Assembly (NCBI GenBank): GCA_016708825.1
Contig: JADJEZ010000007.1
Location: forward strand, 186,001-250,000
Direction: 5' to 3'
Length of the DNA stretch: 64,000 nucleotides
Origin: Betaproteobacteria bacterium
GTDB taxonomy: Bacteria; Pseudomonadota; Gammaproteobacteria; Burkholderiales; Usitatibacteraceae
Shown here: piece after piece, positions 53,547-63,825 of the stretch
How the letters are laid out: each line of letters opens with the position of its first letter
How positions within the stretch are numbered: position 1 is the stretch's first letter
The notes under the pieces: model-generated
What the model was told of the DNA's origin: nothing
The model's database searches: none
The model's input: the letters and a program-made list of their open reading frames with translations, nothing else
Position numbers and translations under genes: made by a program

Positions 53547-54677
53547 CTACACCCCGCACCAGCGGCGCATGATCGTCGCGAACGCATCCACCGATTGCTC
53601 GATCTTCGCCATGGAGCACCACTCGTCGGTCTGGTGCGCGAGCTTCGGCTCGCCGGGGCCGAGGATCACGGCGGGCGGGCCGCCGTAGCCCTGCTTGAGG
53701 AAGGCGCCGTCAGTCGAGAAGGTGATCGTCTTCGGCGTCGGGCGTGCGTCGAGGAAGGGCGTGCAGACCTCGAACACCTCCTGCACCCATGCGGCCTCGG
53801 GCTCGGTGTAGAGCGAGGGCGTGTCCACGATCGGCTTCACCGTCGCGCCGCGGGGCCCCAGGAGCGTCTCGAGGGAATGGCAGAGGTGGCCGTGGTCGAC
53901 GCCGGGCACGGTGCGCATGTCCACGGTGATCCTCGCGGAGTCGGGCACCGAGTTGGTGTTGAGCCCGCCGCGGATGGTGCCCACGTTGAGCGTGGGGTTG
54001 CCCATCACCGGGTGCGAATCCACGGGGAAGCGGAACTTCTCGAGGTCGCCGATCACGTGCGCCATCTTGTTGATCGCGTTCTCGCCCACTTCCGGCATGG
54101 AGCCGTGGGCCGTCACGCCCGTGGTCTCGATCTCGAACCACACCAGGCCCTTGTGCCCGACGTAGGGGTAGTTCGCCGTGGGCTCGGCGACCACGATGGC
54201 GCCGGCGCGGTCCAGGAGCTTCGCGTCGGTGAGGAACTTCGCGCCCTCGCAGCCGATCTCTTCGCTCGCTGTGATGACGAGGACCACGCCGGGACTCTTC
54301 GCGAGGTGCGGCGCGAGTTCGACCGCCGCCGCCACGAAGGCGGCGATGCCGCTCTTCATGTCGGTGGAGCCGCGACCGTAGAGCCGGTCGCCGTCGGTCG
54401 CTCCCGAGAACGCGTCCTTCGTCCACGGCTTCGCGCCCAGCGGCACCGTGTCGATGTGGCCGGTGAAGCAGATGGGCGGGCGATCCGGGTCGCCGCCGAT
54501 CTCGGCGACGAGGCTCGTGCGCGCCTCGGCGAACTCGTGGTAGGCGATTCGAAAACCGGCCGCCTCGAGGATCGCACCCAGGTGGCGCGCGCAGGCGCGC
54601 TCCATCCCCGGCGGGTTGATCGTGTTGAAGGCGAGCAGCTCCTTCGTGAGCGCGCGCGGATCGATGCGGGTCTTCAT
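53547..54677 (-). CDS. M20 family deacylase (acetylornithine deacetylase/succinyl-diaminopimelate desuccinylase type)
   Basis: 376 residues. The metal site is visible: FTGHIDTVPLG (His, Asp), YGRGSTDMKSGIAAF (Asp), ASEEIGCEGAKF (catalytic Glu-Glu) and a late His in KLAHQTDEWC. The dimerisation domain carries GVTAHGSMPEVGENAI and NTNSVPDSARITVDMR. It removes an acyl group from an N-acyl amino acid. ArgE and DapE cannot be separated by eye. Convergently coded with nothing close; TerC is upstream. Confidence 0.88.
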   Translation of the reverse strand: MKTRIDPRALTKELLAFNTINPPGMERACARHLGAILEAAGFRIAYHEFAEARTSLVAEIGGDPDRPPICFTGHIDTVPLGAKPWTKDAFSGATDGDRLYGRGSTDMKSGIAAFVAAAVELAPHLAKSPGVVLVITASEEIGCEGAKFLTDAKLLDRAGAIVVAEPTANYPYVGHKGLVWFEIETTGVTAHGSMPEVGENAINKMAHVIGDLEKFRFPVDSHPVMGNPTLNVGTIRGGLNTNSVPDSARITVDMRTVPGVDHGHLCHSLETLLGPRGATVKPIVDTPSLYTEPEAAWVQEVFEVCTPFLDARPTPKTITFSTDGAFLKQGYGGPPAVILGPGEPKLAHQTDEWCSMAKIEQSVDAFATIMRRWCGV

Positions 54678-54692
54678 GCGCCCGTGCCCCGT

Positions 54693-55439
54693 TCAGCCTG
54701 CCACGGCCCGCTTGCGCCGGCGCCGGACCCAGTGATTGAGCGTCTCCACGGCCACCGAGAAGGCGAGCGCGAAGTAGATGTAGCCCTTGGGCACGTGCAG
54801 CCCGAAGCCGTCGGCGATGAGGAGAACGCCGATCAGCAGCAGGAAGGCGAGCGCCAGCATCTTCACCGTCGGGTGCGCGGAGACGAAGTTCGCGAGCGGG
54901 TTGGAGGCGATGATCATGATGATCATCGCGATCACCACGGCGACGACCATCACCCACAGGTGGTCCGCCATGCCGACCGCGGTGATGACGGAATCGAGCG
55001 AGAAGATGATGTCGATCACGGCGATCTGCATCACCACGCCGCGGAAGGTCACCCCGGCCGCGCCTTCGGGACGGTCGGGCTCGCCGTCGTCCTTCTCGAC
55101 CATCTCGTGGATCTCGACGGTGGCCTTGTAGAGGAGGAAGAGCCCCCCCGCGATGAGGATGATGTCGCGCCAGGAAAAGCCCTTGCCCGCGATCTCGAAG
55201 ACCGGTTGCGTGAGCCCCACGATCCAGGCGAGCGTGGCGAGCAGCATGAGCCGAGTGATGAGCGCGAGCGAAAGCCCGATCTTGCGGCCCAGCGAACGCT
55301 GGTGCGCCGGCAGGCGCCCGGTGAGGATCGCGATGAAGACGAGGTTGTCGATCCCGAGGACGATCTCGAGGGCGGAAAGCGTGACCAGCGAAAGCCAGAT
55401 CTGCGGGTCGGCGATCCAGGCGAAGGTGAAGAATTCCAT
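54693..55439 (-). CDS. TerC family integral membrane protein
   Basis: 248 residues with seven or so helices. The hallmark LEIVLGIDNLVFIAIL (about 24-39) carries conserved acidic residues inside the membrane, and IDIIFSLDSVITAVG (about 131-145) is the second acidic motif. The GFSWRDIILIAGGLFLLYKA helix lies between them. TerC-like proteins handle Mn2+ or Ca2+ export or metal loading. The ATG at 55439 (MEFFTFAW) is the family start. I see no yybP-ykoY riboswitch in front of it. Confidence 0.92.
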   Translation of the reverse strand: MEFFTFAWIADPQIWLSLVTLSALEIVLGIDNLVFIAILTGRLPAHQRSLGRKIGLSLALITRLMLLATLAWIVGLTQPVFEIAGKGFSWRDIILIAGGLFLLYKATVEIHEMVEKDDGEPDRPEGAAGVTFRGVVMQIAVIDIIFSLDSVITAVGMADHLWVMVVAVVIAMIIMIIASNPLANFVSAHPTVKMLALAFLLLIGVLLIADGFGLHVPKGYIYFALAFSVAVETLNHWVRRRRKRAVAG

Positions 55440-55666
55440 GGCGCGGCTGGGGGGGTGGGAGAGCGCCATTGTCTCACGCGGGCGGCGAGTTCCAGTCGCC
55501 GCGAGGCCGGGGAAAACGCCGAATGCGAGGCCCGCATCAATGCGGGACTTAAGAAATCCGCGTTGCCCGCTTCACTTTTGTAAATTGCTTATGTTAATGT
55601 CTATCGCGAAATCGAAACGCGAGGCGGCAGGCGCCGCGCAATCACCTTTCGAACGGAGGCTGGTCA
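55440..55666. other. Divergent intergenic region before the Rhs locus
   Basis: 227 bases between terC and the IPT/TIG gene. Bases 55550-55610 are clearly AT-richer than the surroundings (TTTTGTAAATTGCTTATGTTAATG) and probably contain the promoter of the Rhs locus, but no boxes are convincing. The IPT/TIG gene has a purine-rich GAACGGAGGC ribosome binding site. No other feature is visible. Confidence 0.4.
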
Positions 55667-58600
55667 ATGTCGCGATTCACGGGTCCCCGCGCGGGGTCAT
55701 GGTCCCGCCGGGGTGTCCCGGCCGTTCGAAAAGCGGTGTGGCGGGCCGCGGTAACCGCGGCCTTCGTGGCCTTTGGCCCGGGTGCGGTTCTCGCATCGAT
55801 GGCCGCGAACAACGTCGTGGAGTACGTGTACGACCTCGCGGGAAACGTCACGCAGATCCGGAGGCAGCCCGTCGCCGGTATCGCAGTCACGGGCGTGGAG
55901 CCGGGCAGTGGGCCCGTCGGGTCGGTAGTGACGATTTACGGCGCCGGATTCAGCGCGGTGCCCGGTGAGAACACCGTTCAGTTCAACGGCGTAGCAGCGA
56001 CCGTCGGCGCCGCGGACGCGGGTTCGCTTTCCGTAACGGTTCCTTCCGGTGCGACATCGGGGCATGTCTCGGTCCCCGTGGGCGCCAGTTCCGCGGTAAG
56101 CCCTGCGGCCTTCCAGGTGACCATCCCGGGCGCGCCGACGGTCACCGGTTTCACGCCGGGGATCGGCCCTGCCGGTACAGCGGTTTCGGTATCCGGGTCA
56201 GGTTTCGATCCGGCACCCGGCGCAACGACGGTCGGGCTCGCGGGGGCCCCGGTCGCAGCCTCGGTCCTCGACGCCACGTCGATTTCCTTCACGGTTCCTG
56301 CCGGCCGGGGATCGGGCCGGATCAGCGCGACGAACGCGGCGGGAACGGGAGCGAGCAGCCAGGACTTCATCGTTACGCCGGCCACCTACGCACCTGCGGA
56401 CATCGCGACCAGCCTGAGGCTTGCTCCCGGGGGCGCTTCCGGAACGCTCGCCATCGGCACGCCGTCGAGTCATGGGGTGGTGCTCTTCGATGGAACGGCG
56501 GATGTCCATTACACGGCCCAGTTCAGCCAGCTCGCGACCAGCCCGACCAATGCGCGCGTCGACTACGTGGTCTACAAGCCCGACAACACGGTGCTCAAGT
56601 CGGGGATCTTCGGCATGGCGTGGGACCGGCCGACGATACATCTGCCCAGGCTCCCGGCATCGGGAACCTATGCGATCTTCGTGAGTCCGGGTGCGGCAAC
56701 CCTCTCGACGAGCGCGAGCGTGGCGGCAGACCCCGTTGTCGCGATAGACGGCCCCATGGTCGCGATCGCGCCGCCGGGCACCTGGCAGTCGGCACGCTCG
56801 GTCTTCGCGGTGTCGGCTGCACAGCGGATCGGCATCGGGGTTGGCGGATTCACGCTCACGCCCCACCTTGGCAGCGGTACGAACTTTCGTGTCTACCAGC
56901 CCGATGGAACCCAACTCGGCACAGGGGGCCAGGCCAACTGCTATGCCGCGGCGGCGGGATACAGCGCGCTGGGCAACTGCGACGGTGAGCTCGTGGGCGC
57001 CGCGGCCGGCACCTACACGATGGTCTCGGAAACCGCTGCGGGAACGCGGGCGAGCTACTCCCTTCAGCTTTCCGCGGACGTTGCGGGAACGCTCTCGCCC
57101 GACGTTCCGCAGGACGTCGCTATCTCCCGCCTCGGGCAGGACGGCTACTACACATTCACGGCCGCCACGGGCGATAACCTGGCGGTAGAGGTATTCGGAG
57201 TGGTGCCGGCGTCGGAAGCGAAGCCGTTCAATTTTTCCGTATTCAGGCCCAACGGCACGCCGGCAACCAGCGGCTCCGCCGCATCGCCCTCCTGGGCGGC
57301 CGTGAGCGAACTCGGCACGATCGCTACCGGTGGCACCTACGCGGTTGTCGTCGACCCGTACCTGGGCGCGTACGGAAATGCCCGGATCGCACTCCGGCAA
57401 GGCGCGATGCTCGGTACCGTTGATCCGCCCGCCGCCTTTGCCACGGCGACGGTCGGGGAATCCGTTCGTTACCGGTTCGCGGGTTCCATCGGGCAGCGCC
57501 TTACGGTCGGAATCGACAGCCTCGCCTACGTCGGGACCAGCAGTTCCACGACAGCCCTCGCCGTGTTCAAGCCGGACGGAACTTCCTTCGCCTCGGTGGG
57601 GTGCCTTCCCACCAGCGCGGGCGGGCGCTGCAAGATCAACCTGCCGGTCCTCGCCATCGGCGGAACGTACTCGGTGAGGATCACGCCGCCGGCAGGGGTG
57701 CGCGTTTCCGGAAACGTCGCCCTGTCGGACGAGCTCACCGGCACGCTGGTGGCCGGGGTTGGTTCGGCGATCTCCGTATCGCGCCCCGGGCAGAACGTCC
57801 GGTACAGCTTCTCCGGAACGGCTGGCGAGAGCACGGCGGTCGAACTCTCCCAGCTCTCCACTACGCCCAGCGGCCAATACCTCTATATGTACATCTACCG
57901 GCCGGACGGTACGCAAGTGACTTACGCGGGCGGCGCTTCCACCGGGGTGTTCGCGAATCTTCCCGCGCTGCCTGTCACCTGGACGTACTCCGTGCTGCTC
58001 GATGCGGACAAGGGCGTGCCCTTCACCGCGCAGCTCAAGCTGAAACCGGGAACCCGATCGTCGTCGATGGCCCGGTCGAGACGCTGGGCACGGCTGCCGT
58101 CGGCGAAGTGGTGCGCTATGCCTTCTCCGGAACGGCCGGAAGCCGAATCGATTTCGGCATAAACGGATTCGCCTACGGCACGGCAAGCTCCTCCGCGACA
58201 GCGGCAAACATTCTCGGCCCCACGGGATCGAGCGCAGGCTCCACGAGTTGCAGCACCGCGTCGGGCGGGCGCTGCGAGATCGCCATCGCCAGCCTGCCGT
58301 CGACGGGCACGTACGCGATCGTCCTGGCGCCCCCCGCGACGGTGACGATCGCGGGAGGGTCGCTTGCGCTTTCGTCGCCGCTTGCCGGAAGTCTCAACAT
58401 CGGAGGTGTGGCGGAGCCCGTGAGCATCACGCGGCCCGGGCAGAGCGCGCGCTACTCGTTTACCGGGACGGCGTCGCAGCTCCTGCGGCTCAACTGGGCC
58501 GGCACGACGATCTCGGGCAGCTCCTGGGTGAGCGTGAGCGTGCTCAAGCCCGACGGATCTTCCCTGGCCAGCAGCTCGTACGCCACCGGCGCAACCGGCG

Positions 58601-58704
58601 GCATGGACCTTCCATCGCTTCCCGCATCCGGTACTTACACCGTGGTCCTGGACCCGCCGAGCGCGTCGTTGACCACGGCCTCCCTGTCACTCGTGACCCG
58701 CTGA
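55667..58704 (+). CDS. Secreted IPT/TIG and PPC-like repeat protein, partner of the Rhs protein, one suspected base missing
   Basis: About 1012 residues. A long signal sequence ends near GAVLASM. A short YD-like piece (VVEYVYDLAGNVTQI) resembles the Rhs repeats downstream. IPT/TIG domains follow (GVEPGSGPVGSVVTIYGAGF and FTPGIGPAGTAVSVSGSGF), then five or more copies of a pre-peptidase-type beta repeat, each with a FKPDGT/YRPDGT motif and the LPASGTY/LPATGTY end. One G must be restored at 58048-58050 (PGNPIVVDGPVETLG). It ends 6 bases before the Rhs gene, so they are one operon. Probably a surface or periplasmic adhesin-like factor that presents the Rhs protein (inference). Confidence 0.75.
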
Positions 58705-58710
58705 CAAGAC

Positions 58711-61700
58711 ATGACAACACTCAACGGAATGGTCCGGCTCTGCCTTGCGTCCTTCGCATTTTTCGCGCTTCCCGCCCAATCCGCCGTTTGCGCGAGCGGC
58801 GGGGGCGGCGCGCATTGCACCAACCCGCAGGTGCTTTCGCCCTGGGAGTTCGGTTCCTGCCGCGAGGCCGGGGACTTTCTCGGATTGCAGTACCAGTGGT
58901 GCATCGTGCTCGGCGGAACCTGGGATCCCTATCACATCCCCAACTACTGCATCAACGGGAGCGGGTCCGTGGACGAAACCAACTTCATGTCGCTGGCGAC
59001 GATTGTCGAGACCAACTTCAACGTCGCCTGCTCCATGAGCGCGTCGAGCACCGGCTATGGGGCGGAGATCGAGTCAGGCGTCTGCGGATCGGGCGGATCG
59101 GTGTACGTGAACGGAATGGTTGCCATCGAACGCGGTACCGCCACCTTTCAGTACCGGACGGCGGCGGCGAACGGAGCCTGCACCTCGGGGCCGTTCACGG
59201 TCCGCTACATCATCGGTCGCAGCCGCAGCATCGGCTGCCCGAAGGGTTACAAGGGGGAATCGCAGCCGAACGGCGACCTGAAGTGCTACCTGCCGCCCCC
59301 TTGCGACACGTGCCTGGGCAACCCCACGGACGCGGGCAACGGCGCCAAGCGGCAACGTGAGGCCGACTATGAATCCGCCTCGCCAGGCGGCCTGTCATTT
59401 GCCCGGTACTACAACAGCACCGGGTTCTTCACCCAAAGCCCGCGGGAAGCGGTGAACGCGGACTACTGGCGGCATACCTACTCGAGCCGCCTCACGCCGT
59501 ACGTCGCCAACGCACACGTGAAGGCCGCGATACAGCGTGCAGACGGGTTCGTCACCTACTTCCGGCTGGACGGCCGGGAAGTGAGCAACGTGGACGGCGC
59601 CGCCGCCAAAGTGGAGGAGATTTCCGGGCCGAACGGGGCGGCCTGGCGGCACACCACGGCGAGATCGGACGTGGAGGAGTACGACGCCACGGGGCGCCTG
59701 CTCACCGTGCGGACCCGCGAAGGCTTCATCCACACGCTCACCTACGATTCCAGCGACCGGCTTTCGACCGTCACGGATGCTTTCGGCCGGGCGATCACCC
59801 TCGCCTATTCCGGTGGCGACGACATCTCGACCATGACGGACCCCGCGGGGCGTGTCTACCAGTACGCCTACGACGGCAAGGGGCGGCTCGCTTCGGTGAC
59901 CTATCCGGGCTCGCGGACGCGGAGTTATGTCTACGAGGACGCGACGTTTCCCTTCGGCCTGACGGGAATCGTCGACGAGCGCGAAGCGCGGCTGTCGACC
60001 TACACCTACGACAGCCTCGGCCGGGTGGCCTCGAGCGAGCGCGCCGGCCAGGAGAACCGCTTTGCCTTCACCTACTACGACTACGGCGCCACGACGATCA
60101 CGTACGCCACGGACGCATTCGGCGTACAACGCCAGTACGAGTTCCAGAAGATCAACGACACGCTGAAGCTCAAGCGCGAGCAGGCGGTGGGCGCGCGGTA
60201 CGCGACTTTCGACGCGAACGGCAATCGGCTATCGAACACCGACAAGGCCGGAAACGTGACGACTTTCGTCCACGATGCGACGCGCAATCTCGAAACCTCC
60301 CGCACGGAGGCTTCCGGCACGAGCATCGCCCGCACGATCGCGACGACCTGGCATCCGGCATTCCGGCTTCCCGCGACCATCACCGAACCCTCTGGCGTGG
60401 CCGGCGTGAACCTCGTGACGGAATTCACCTATGACGCGTCGGGCAACCTCGTCCGGAAGAAGCTCACGGCGGGGGCGCTTTCCCGGGAGTGGAACTACAC
60501 GGTAAATGCCTTCGGCCAGGTGCTCACGATCGACGGGCCGCGAACCGACGCACCCGACGTGACGACCTACACCTACTTCCCCGGCAACGATGCCTGCGTC
60601 GGCTGTCGCGGCCAGATTGCGACCATCACGAACGCCGCGGGGCATGTGACGACGTTCAATGCCTACAACGCCGACGGCCGTCCGACGCTCGTCACGGACG
60701 GCAACGGACTCGCGACCACCTTTACCTACCACGTGCGCGGCTGGCTCGAATCGCGGACAGCGGGCGGCGAGACGACGAGCTATGCCTACGACGGCACGGG
60801 TAACCTCATCCGGGTGACAATGCCGGATGGCTCCTGGATCGCCTATGCCTATGACGACGCGAACGGGCTGGTGGAAGTCTCGGACCGGCTGGGCAACCGC
60901 ATCGCCTACGAGCTGGACGTGATGGGCAACCGCGTCGAGGAGAAGACCTACGACCCGCAGGGCGTCTTGCGACGCAACCTGTTCAGGCTCTACGATTCCG
61001 CCAACCGCCTGCACAAGGAAGTGGGCTCCGCGGGGCAGGTCACCGAGTACCTCTACGACTTGAACTCGAACGTGTCGACCGTCAAGGACCCTCTGGTGCG
61101 CGCGACCTCGCACCTGTACGACGCGCTCGATCGCCTCACGCGGACCTATGACCCGGCGGGCTCCTACACCTACTTCACCTACGACGCGAAGGACCGGCTC
61201 GCCACCGTGAAGGACCCGAGGAACCTCACGACGACCTACGCCTACAACGGCCTGGGCGACCTCCTGCAGCAGGTCTCGCCGGACACGGGGACGACCTCGT
61301 TCGCCGCGGACGCTGCCGGGAACACCATCACCCAAACCGACGCCCGGGGCGTCACCACGACGCACGCCTACGATGCGCTGAACCGCGTGCTCGCCGCCAC
61401 GGTCGCCGACGGGACAGTGGGCTACGAGTACGACAACGTGGCTACCGGCGGCCCGGGCGCCCGCGGCCGGCTCACGAAGATCACCGATCCCTCGGGCAGC
61501 ACCACCTGGGCCTACGACCTGCAGGGCCGGGTGACGGCCAAGACGCAGACTGTGAACGCCACGCCGTCCCCCCGGGTGCTCGCGACGGCCTACGCGTTCG
61601 CGAGCGGGCGGCCGGCCTCGATGACCTACCCGTCCGGCCGGGTCGTCTCCTACGGCTACGACCCGCAGGGGCGCATCGCCTCGGTCTCGGTGGACGGGGT

Positions 61701-63089
61701 GGCCGTTCTCTCGGGGGCGCAGTACGTGCCCTTTGGCGGGGCGACGCGGTGGAGCTGGGGCAACGGGCAGCTCTACGAGCGGAGCTTCGACCTCGACGGG
61801 CGCGTGGCCTCGGTAACACTCGGGCCGGTGGGGGCGATCTACGCCGACCAGAGCCAGAGCTTCGGCTACGACGTGATGGGCCGGCTCGCGAGCGCAAATC
61901 TCGCGGCCGGGCAGACGCGAGGTTTCACCTACGACGCCAACGGCAACCGCACGAGTGCGACGGTGAACGCGGCCACCACCACCTACGCCTACCCGGGCTC
62001 GAGCCACCGGCTCTCCGGGCTCAGCGGGGCGACTTCCAGGAGCTTTGCCTACGACGCGGCGGGGAACGTGAGCGCAAGTGCGGGCATCACCTACACCTAC
62101 GACGGGCGCGGGCGGCTGAAGCAGGCCGGGGCCACGGCGTACCTGGTCAACGGGCTGGGCCAGCGGGTGAAGCAGGCGGGGGCGGGGAGCTCTACTTTGC
62201 CTACGACGAGGGCGGGCACCTGATCGGGGAGTACGGTGCGGCGGGGGTGGTGCAGGAGACGGTCTGGCTCGCGGACACCCCCGTGGCGGTGGTGAGGCCC
62301 AACGGGGCGGGTTTTGAGATCTTCTACATCTGGTCGGATCACCTGGACAGCCCGCGGCTGGTGAGCGACACCGCGAACCAGGTGCGCTGGGAGTGGGCGC
62401 AGGGGGAGCCTTTCGGGGGAAATGCGGCGAATGAGAATCCGGGGGGGTTGGGGAGCTTTGCCTTCAACCTCAGATTCCCGGGGCAGTACTTCGATCAAGA
62501 GACGGGGCTGCATTACAACTACTTCCGCGATTACGACCCCGCGATCGGGAGGTATGTCCAGAGCGATCCGATCGGCCTGAAGGGAGGGATCAATTCCTAT
62601 GGGTATGCCTGGGCACGGCCACTTGCGGCGATGGACCTCTATGGGCTCAGCCCCGCGGATGTTCAAGGTGTGTTCGGCGATGTCGGCAACTCATTTCCTG
62701 ATCTGCGTCCCGGCAGAGATCAAATTGGCTTTGAACCAATGCAGCCCGGCGATACCGGCGGAACCAAACCGTGGAATGGCCAAATTGTTGTCGATCAGTC
62801 ATGGGCCAACAAGCCATGCTTTACACGGGACGAATATGAGGAACTCTTTTTCACCTTGTTTCACGAGGGGATGCATAGTAGCGACTCAATCCTCAGGCGC
62901 TTCCTGACCCCCAACTCATCGGATGACGAGCATCACGGAAGCATTTTCCGACGAGAATATTTCGAGCGGTATCGCCCCAACAATACGCCGCAAAAGATGT
63001 GGGGAACCCCACGCGACACCCCGGTCGACATTGACCGCCTCTACCGGAAATACCGAGAGAGGACACCGGCATGCTGCAGGGGGAGCTAA
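58711..63089 (+). CDS. Rhs/YD-repeat polymorphic toxin protein with HEGMH C-terminal domain, one suspected base missing
   Basis: About 1459 residues. Signal peptide (ASFAFFALPAQSAVCA), Cys-rich N-terminus, DUF6531-like LSFARYYNSTGFF, then some 20 YD repeats (for example YDSSDRLSTVTDAFGRA), and the RHS core with RFPGQYFDQETGLHYNYFRDY and YVQSDPIGLKGG. After MDLYGLSPAD the sequence becomes lower in GC and unique: a C-terminal toxin of about 145 residues with FFTLFHEGMHSSD (His-Glu-x-x-His, zinc protease type; bases 62862-62876). One G is missing in GGGGG at 62178-62182. This is the normal layout of Rhs effectors, with a replaceable C-terminus. Confidence 0.85.
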
Positions 63090-63091
63090 AC

Positions 63092-63463
63092 GTGAAGACC
63101 TCTGCCAAGTTGATCTCGATGGCCGCAATCGTGACGCTTGCCGCTGGGGGATGGTTCCTTACAAGCTTGCGTCATGTGGACACAAAGGCAGAAAAGGCCC
63201 GTGTGCAACTTGACATGACCGCCTCTGCCCTTAGTGCTTATGCTCTTCGCCACGGTCGGCTTCCAGACGCTGAACAGGGACTTGACGCGTTAGTTGCCGA
63301 AGGCGATTTCACCTCCGGCGCCTTGATCGATCCGTGGGGTAATCGTATTGACTACAAGTGTGCGGTTGCTGGGTGCTCCTCTATTGTCCTGACCGTTACG
63401 GATATGACGTCCAATAGCGGCGAAGGGAAAAAGAAGATCACCCGCGTTGTCGAGAGTAAGTAG
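63092..63463 (+). CDS. GspG-like pseudopilin C-terminal domain protein, candidate Rhs immunity/accessory
   Basis: About 123 residues from a GTG at 63092 after GGGGGAG, 2 bases past the Rhs stop. It has one N-terminal membrane segment (LISMAAIVTLAAGGWFLTSL), then MTASALSAYALRHGRLPDAEQGLDAL and LIDPWGNRIDYKC, the C-terminal pseudopilin pattern of GspG (PWG-xYxY). The prepilin cleavage motif is absent, so it is not a usual secretion pseudopilin. Its position directly behind a toxin gene suggests a membrane immunity protein (inference). The GC is lower than in the chromosome core. Confidence 0.65.
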   Translation: MKTSAKLISMAAIVTLAAGGWFLTSLRHVDTKAEKARVQLDMTASALSAYALRHGRLPDAEQGLDALVAEGDFTSGALIDPWGNRIDYKCAVAGCSSIVLTVTDMTSNSGEGKKKITRVVESK

Positions 63464-63490
63464 AAGCCGGCACACTACAACTACTTCCTA

Positions 63491-63516
63491 GGCGAGCCGA
63501 ACTTGTGGGGCTCGCC
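63491..63516 (+). terminator. Hairpin after the GspG-like gene, weak terminator
   Basis: GGCGAGCC / GGCTCGCC, an 8-bp perfect stem with a 10-base loop, 28 bases after the stop. There is no T-run after it, so it may need Rho or only stabilise the mRNA. Confidence 0.4.
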
Positions 63517-63534
63517 AAGCTCCACATATGGCGC

Positions 63535-63540
63535 TATAAT
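63535..63540 (+). promoter_or_regulatory. Predicted -10 box for the Phd/RelE operon
   Basis: A perfect TATAAT, 33 bases before the phd start, in a locally AT-rich stretch. No good -35 sequence is present at 16-18 bases; TTGTGG at 63503 is too far. Confidence 0.4.
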
Positions 63541-63573
63541 CAGCTCCTTTATTAGATCTCTTGTTAGCTCTTC

Positions 63574-63825
63574 ATGGAAACCGTTCTTGCCTCACGCTCC
63601 ATTAGCATTTCGGATTTCAAGAAGAATCCGTCCAAGGCCGTGAGAGAAGCCGGTCCCCACCCCATCGCGGTTCTTAGCCACAACCGACCTGCTTTCTACT
63701 TGGTCGAGCCCAAGCTCTTTGAGGCGCTAATCGACCACCTCGAAGATGTCGAACTGGCCGAACTTGCTGCGAAGCGAGTTGCATCGGGAGAGCGAGCCAT
63801 TCCAGTCGGCCTGGATGACCTCTAG
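63574..63825 (+). CDS. Phd/YefM family antitoxin
   Basis: 83 residues. It opens VLASRSISISDFKKNPSKAV, matching the DNA-binding fold of Phd/YefM, with VLSHNRPAFYLVEP (about 33-46) and a charged C-terminal tail that contacts the toxin. It is first in a toxin-antitoxin pair with the RelE/ParE-type toxin, whose ATG overlaps its 3' end by 11 bases. It represses its own promoter in known systems. Confidence 0.9.
   Translation: METVLASRSISISDFKKNPSKAVREAGPHPIAVLSHNRPAFYLVEPKLFEALIDHLEDVELAELAAKRVASGERAIPVGLDDL

Noticed and set aside
6210..62182. Phase variation by homopolymer tracts as the reason for the many frame breaks
   Set aside because: Tracts are only 2-6 bases and lie in housekeeping genes such as plsY and trkH; an assembly error explains all of them better.
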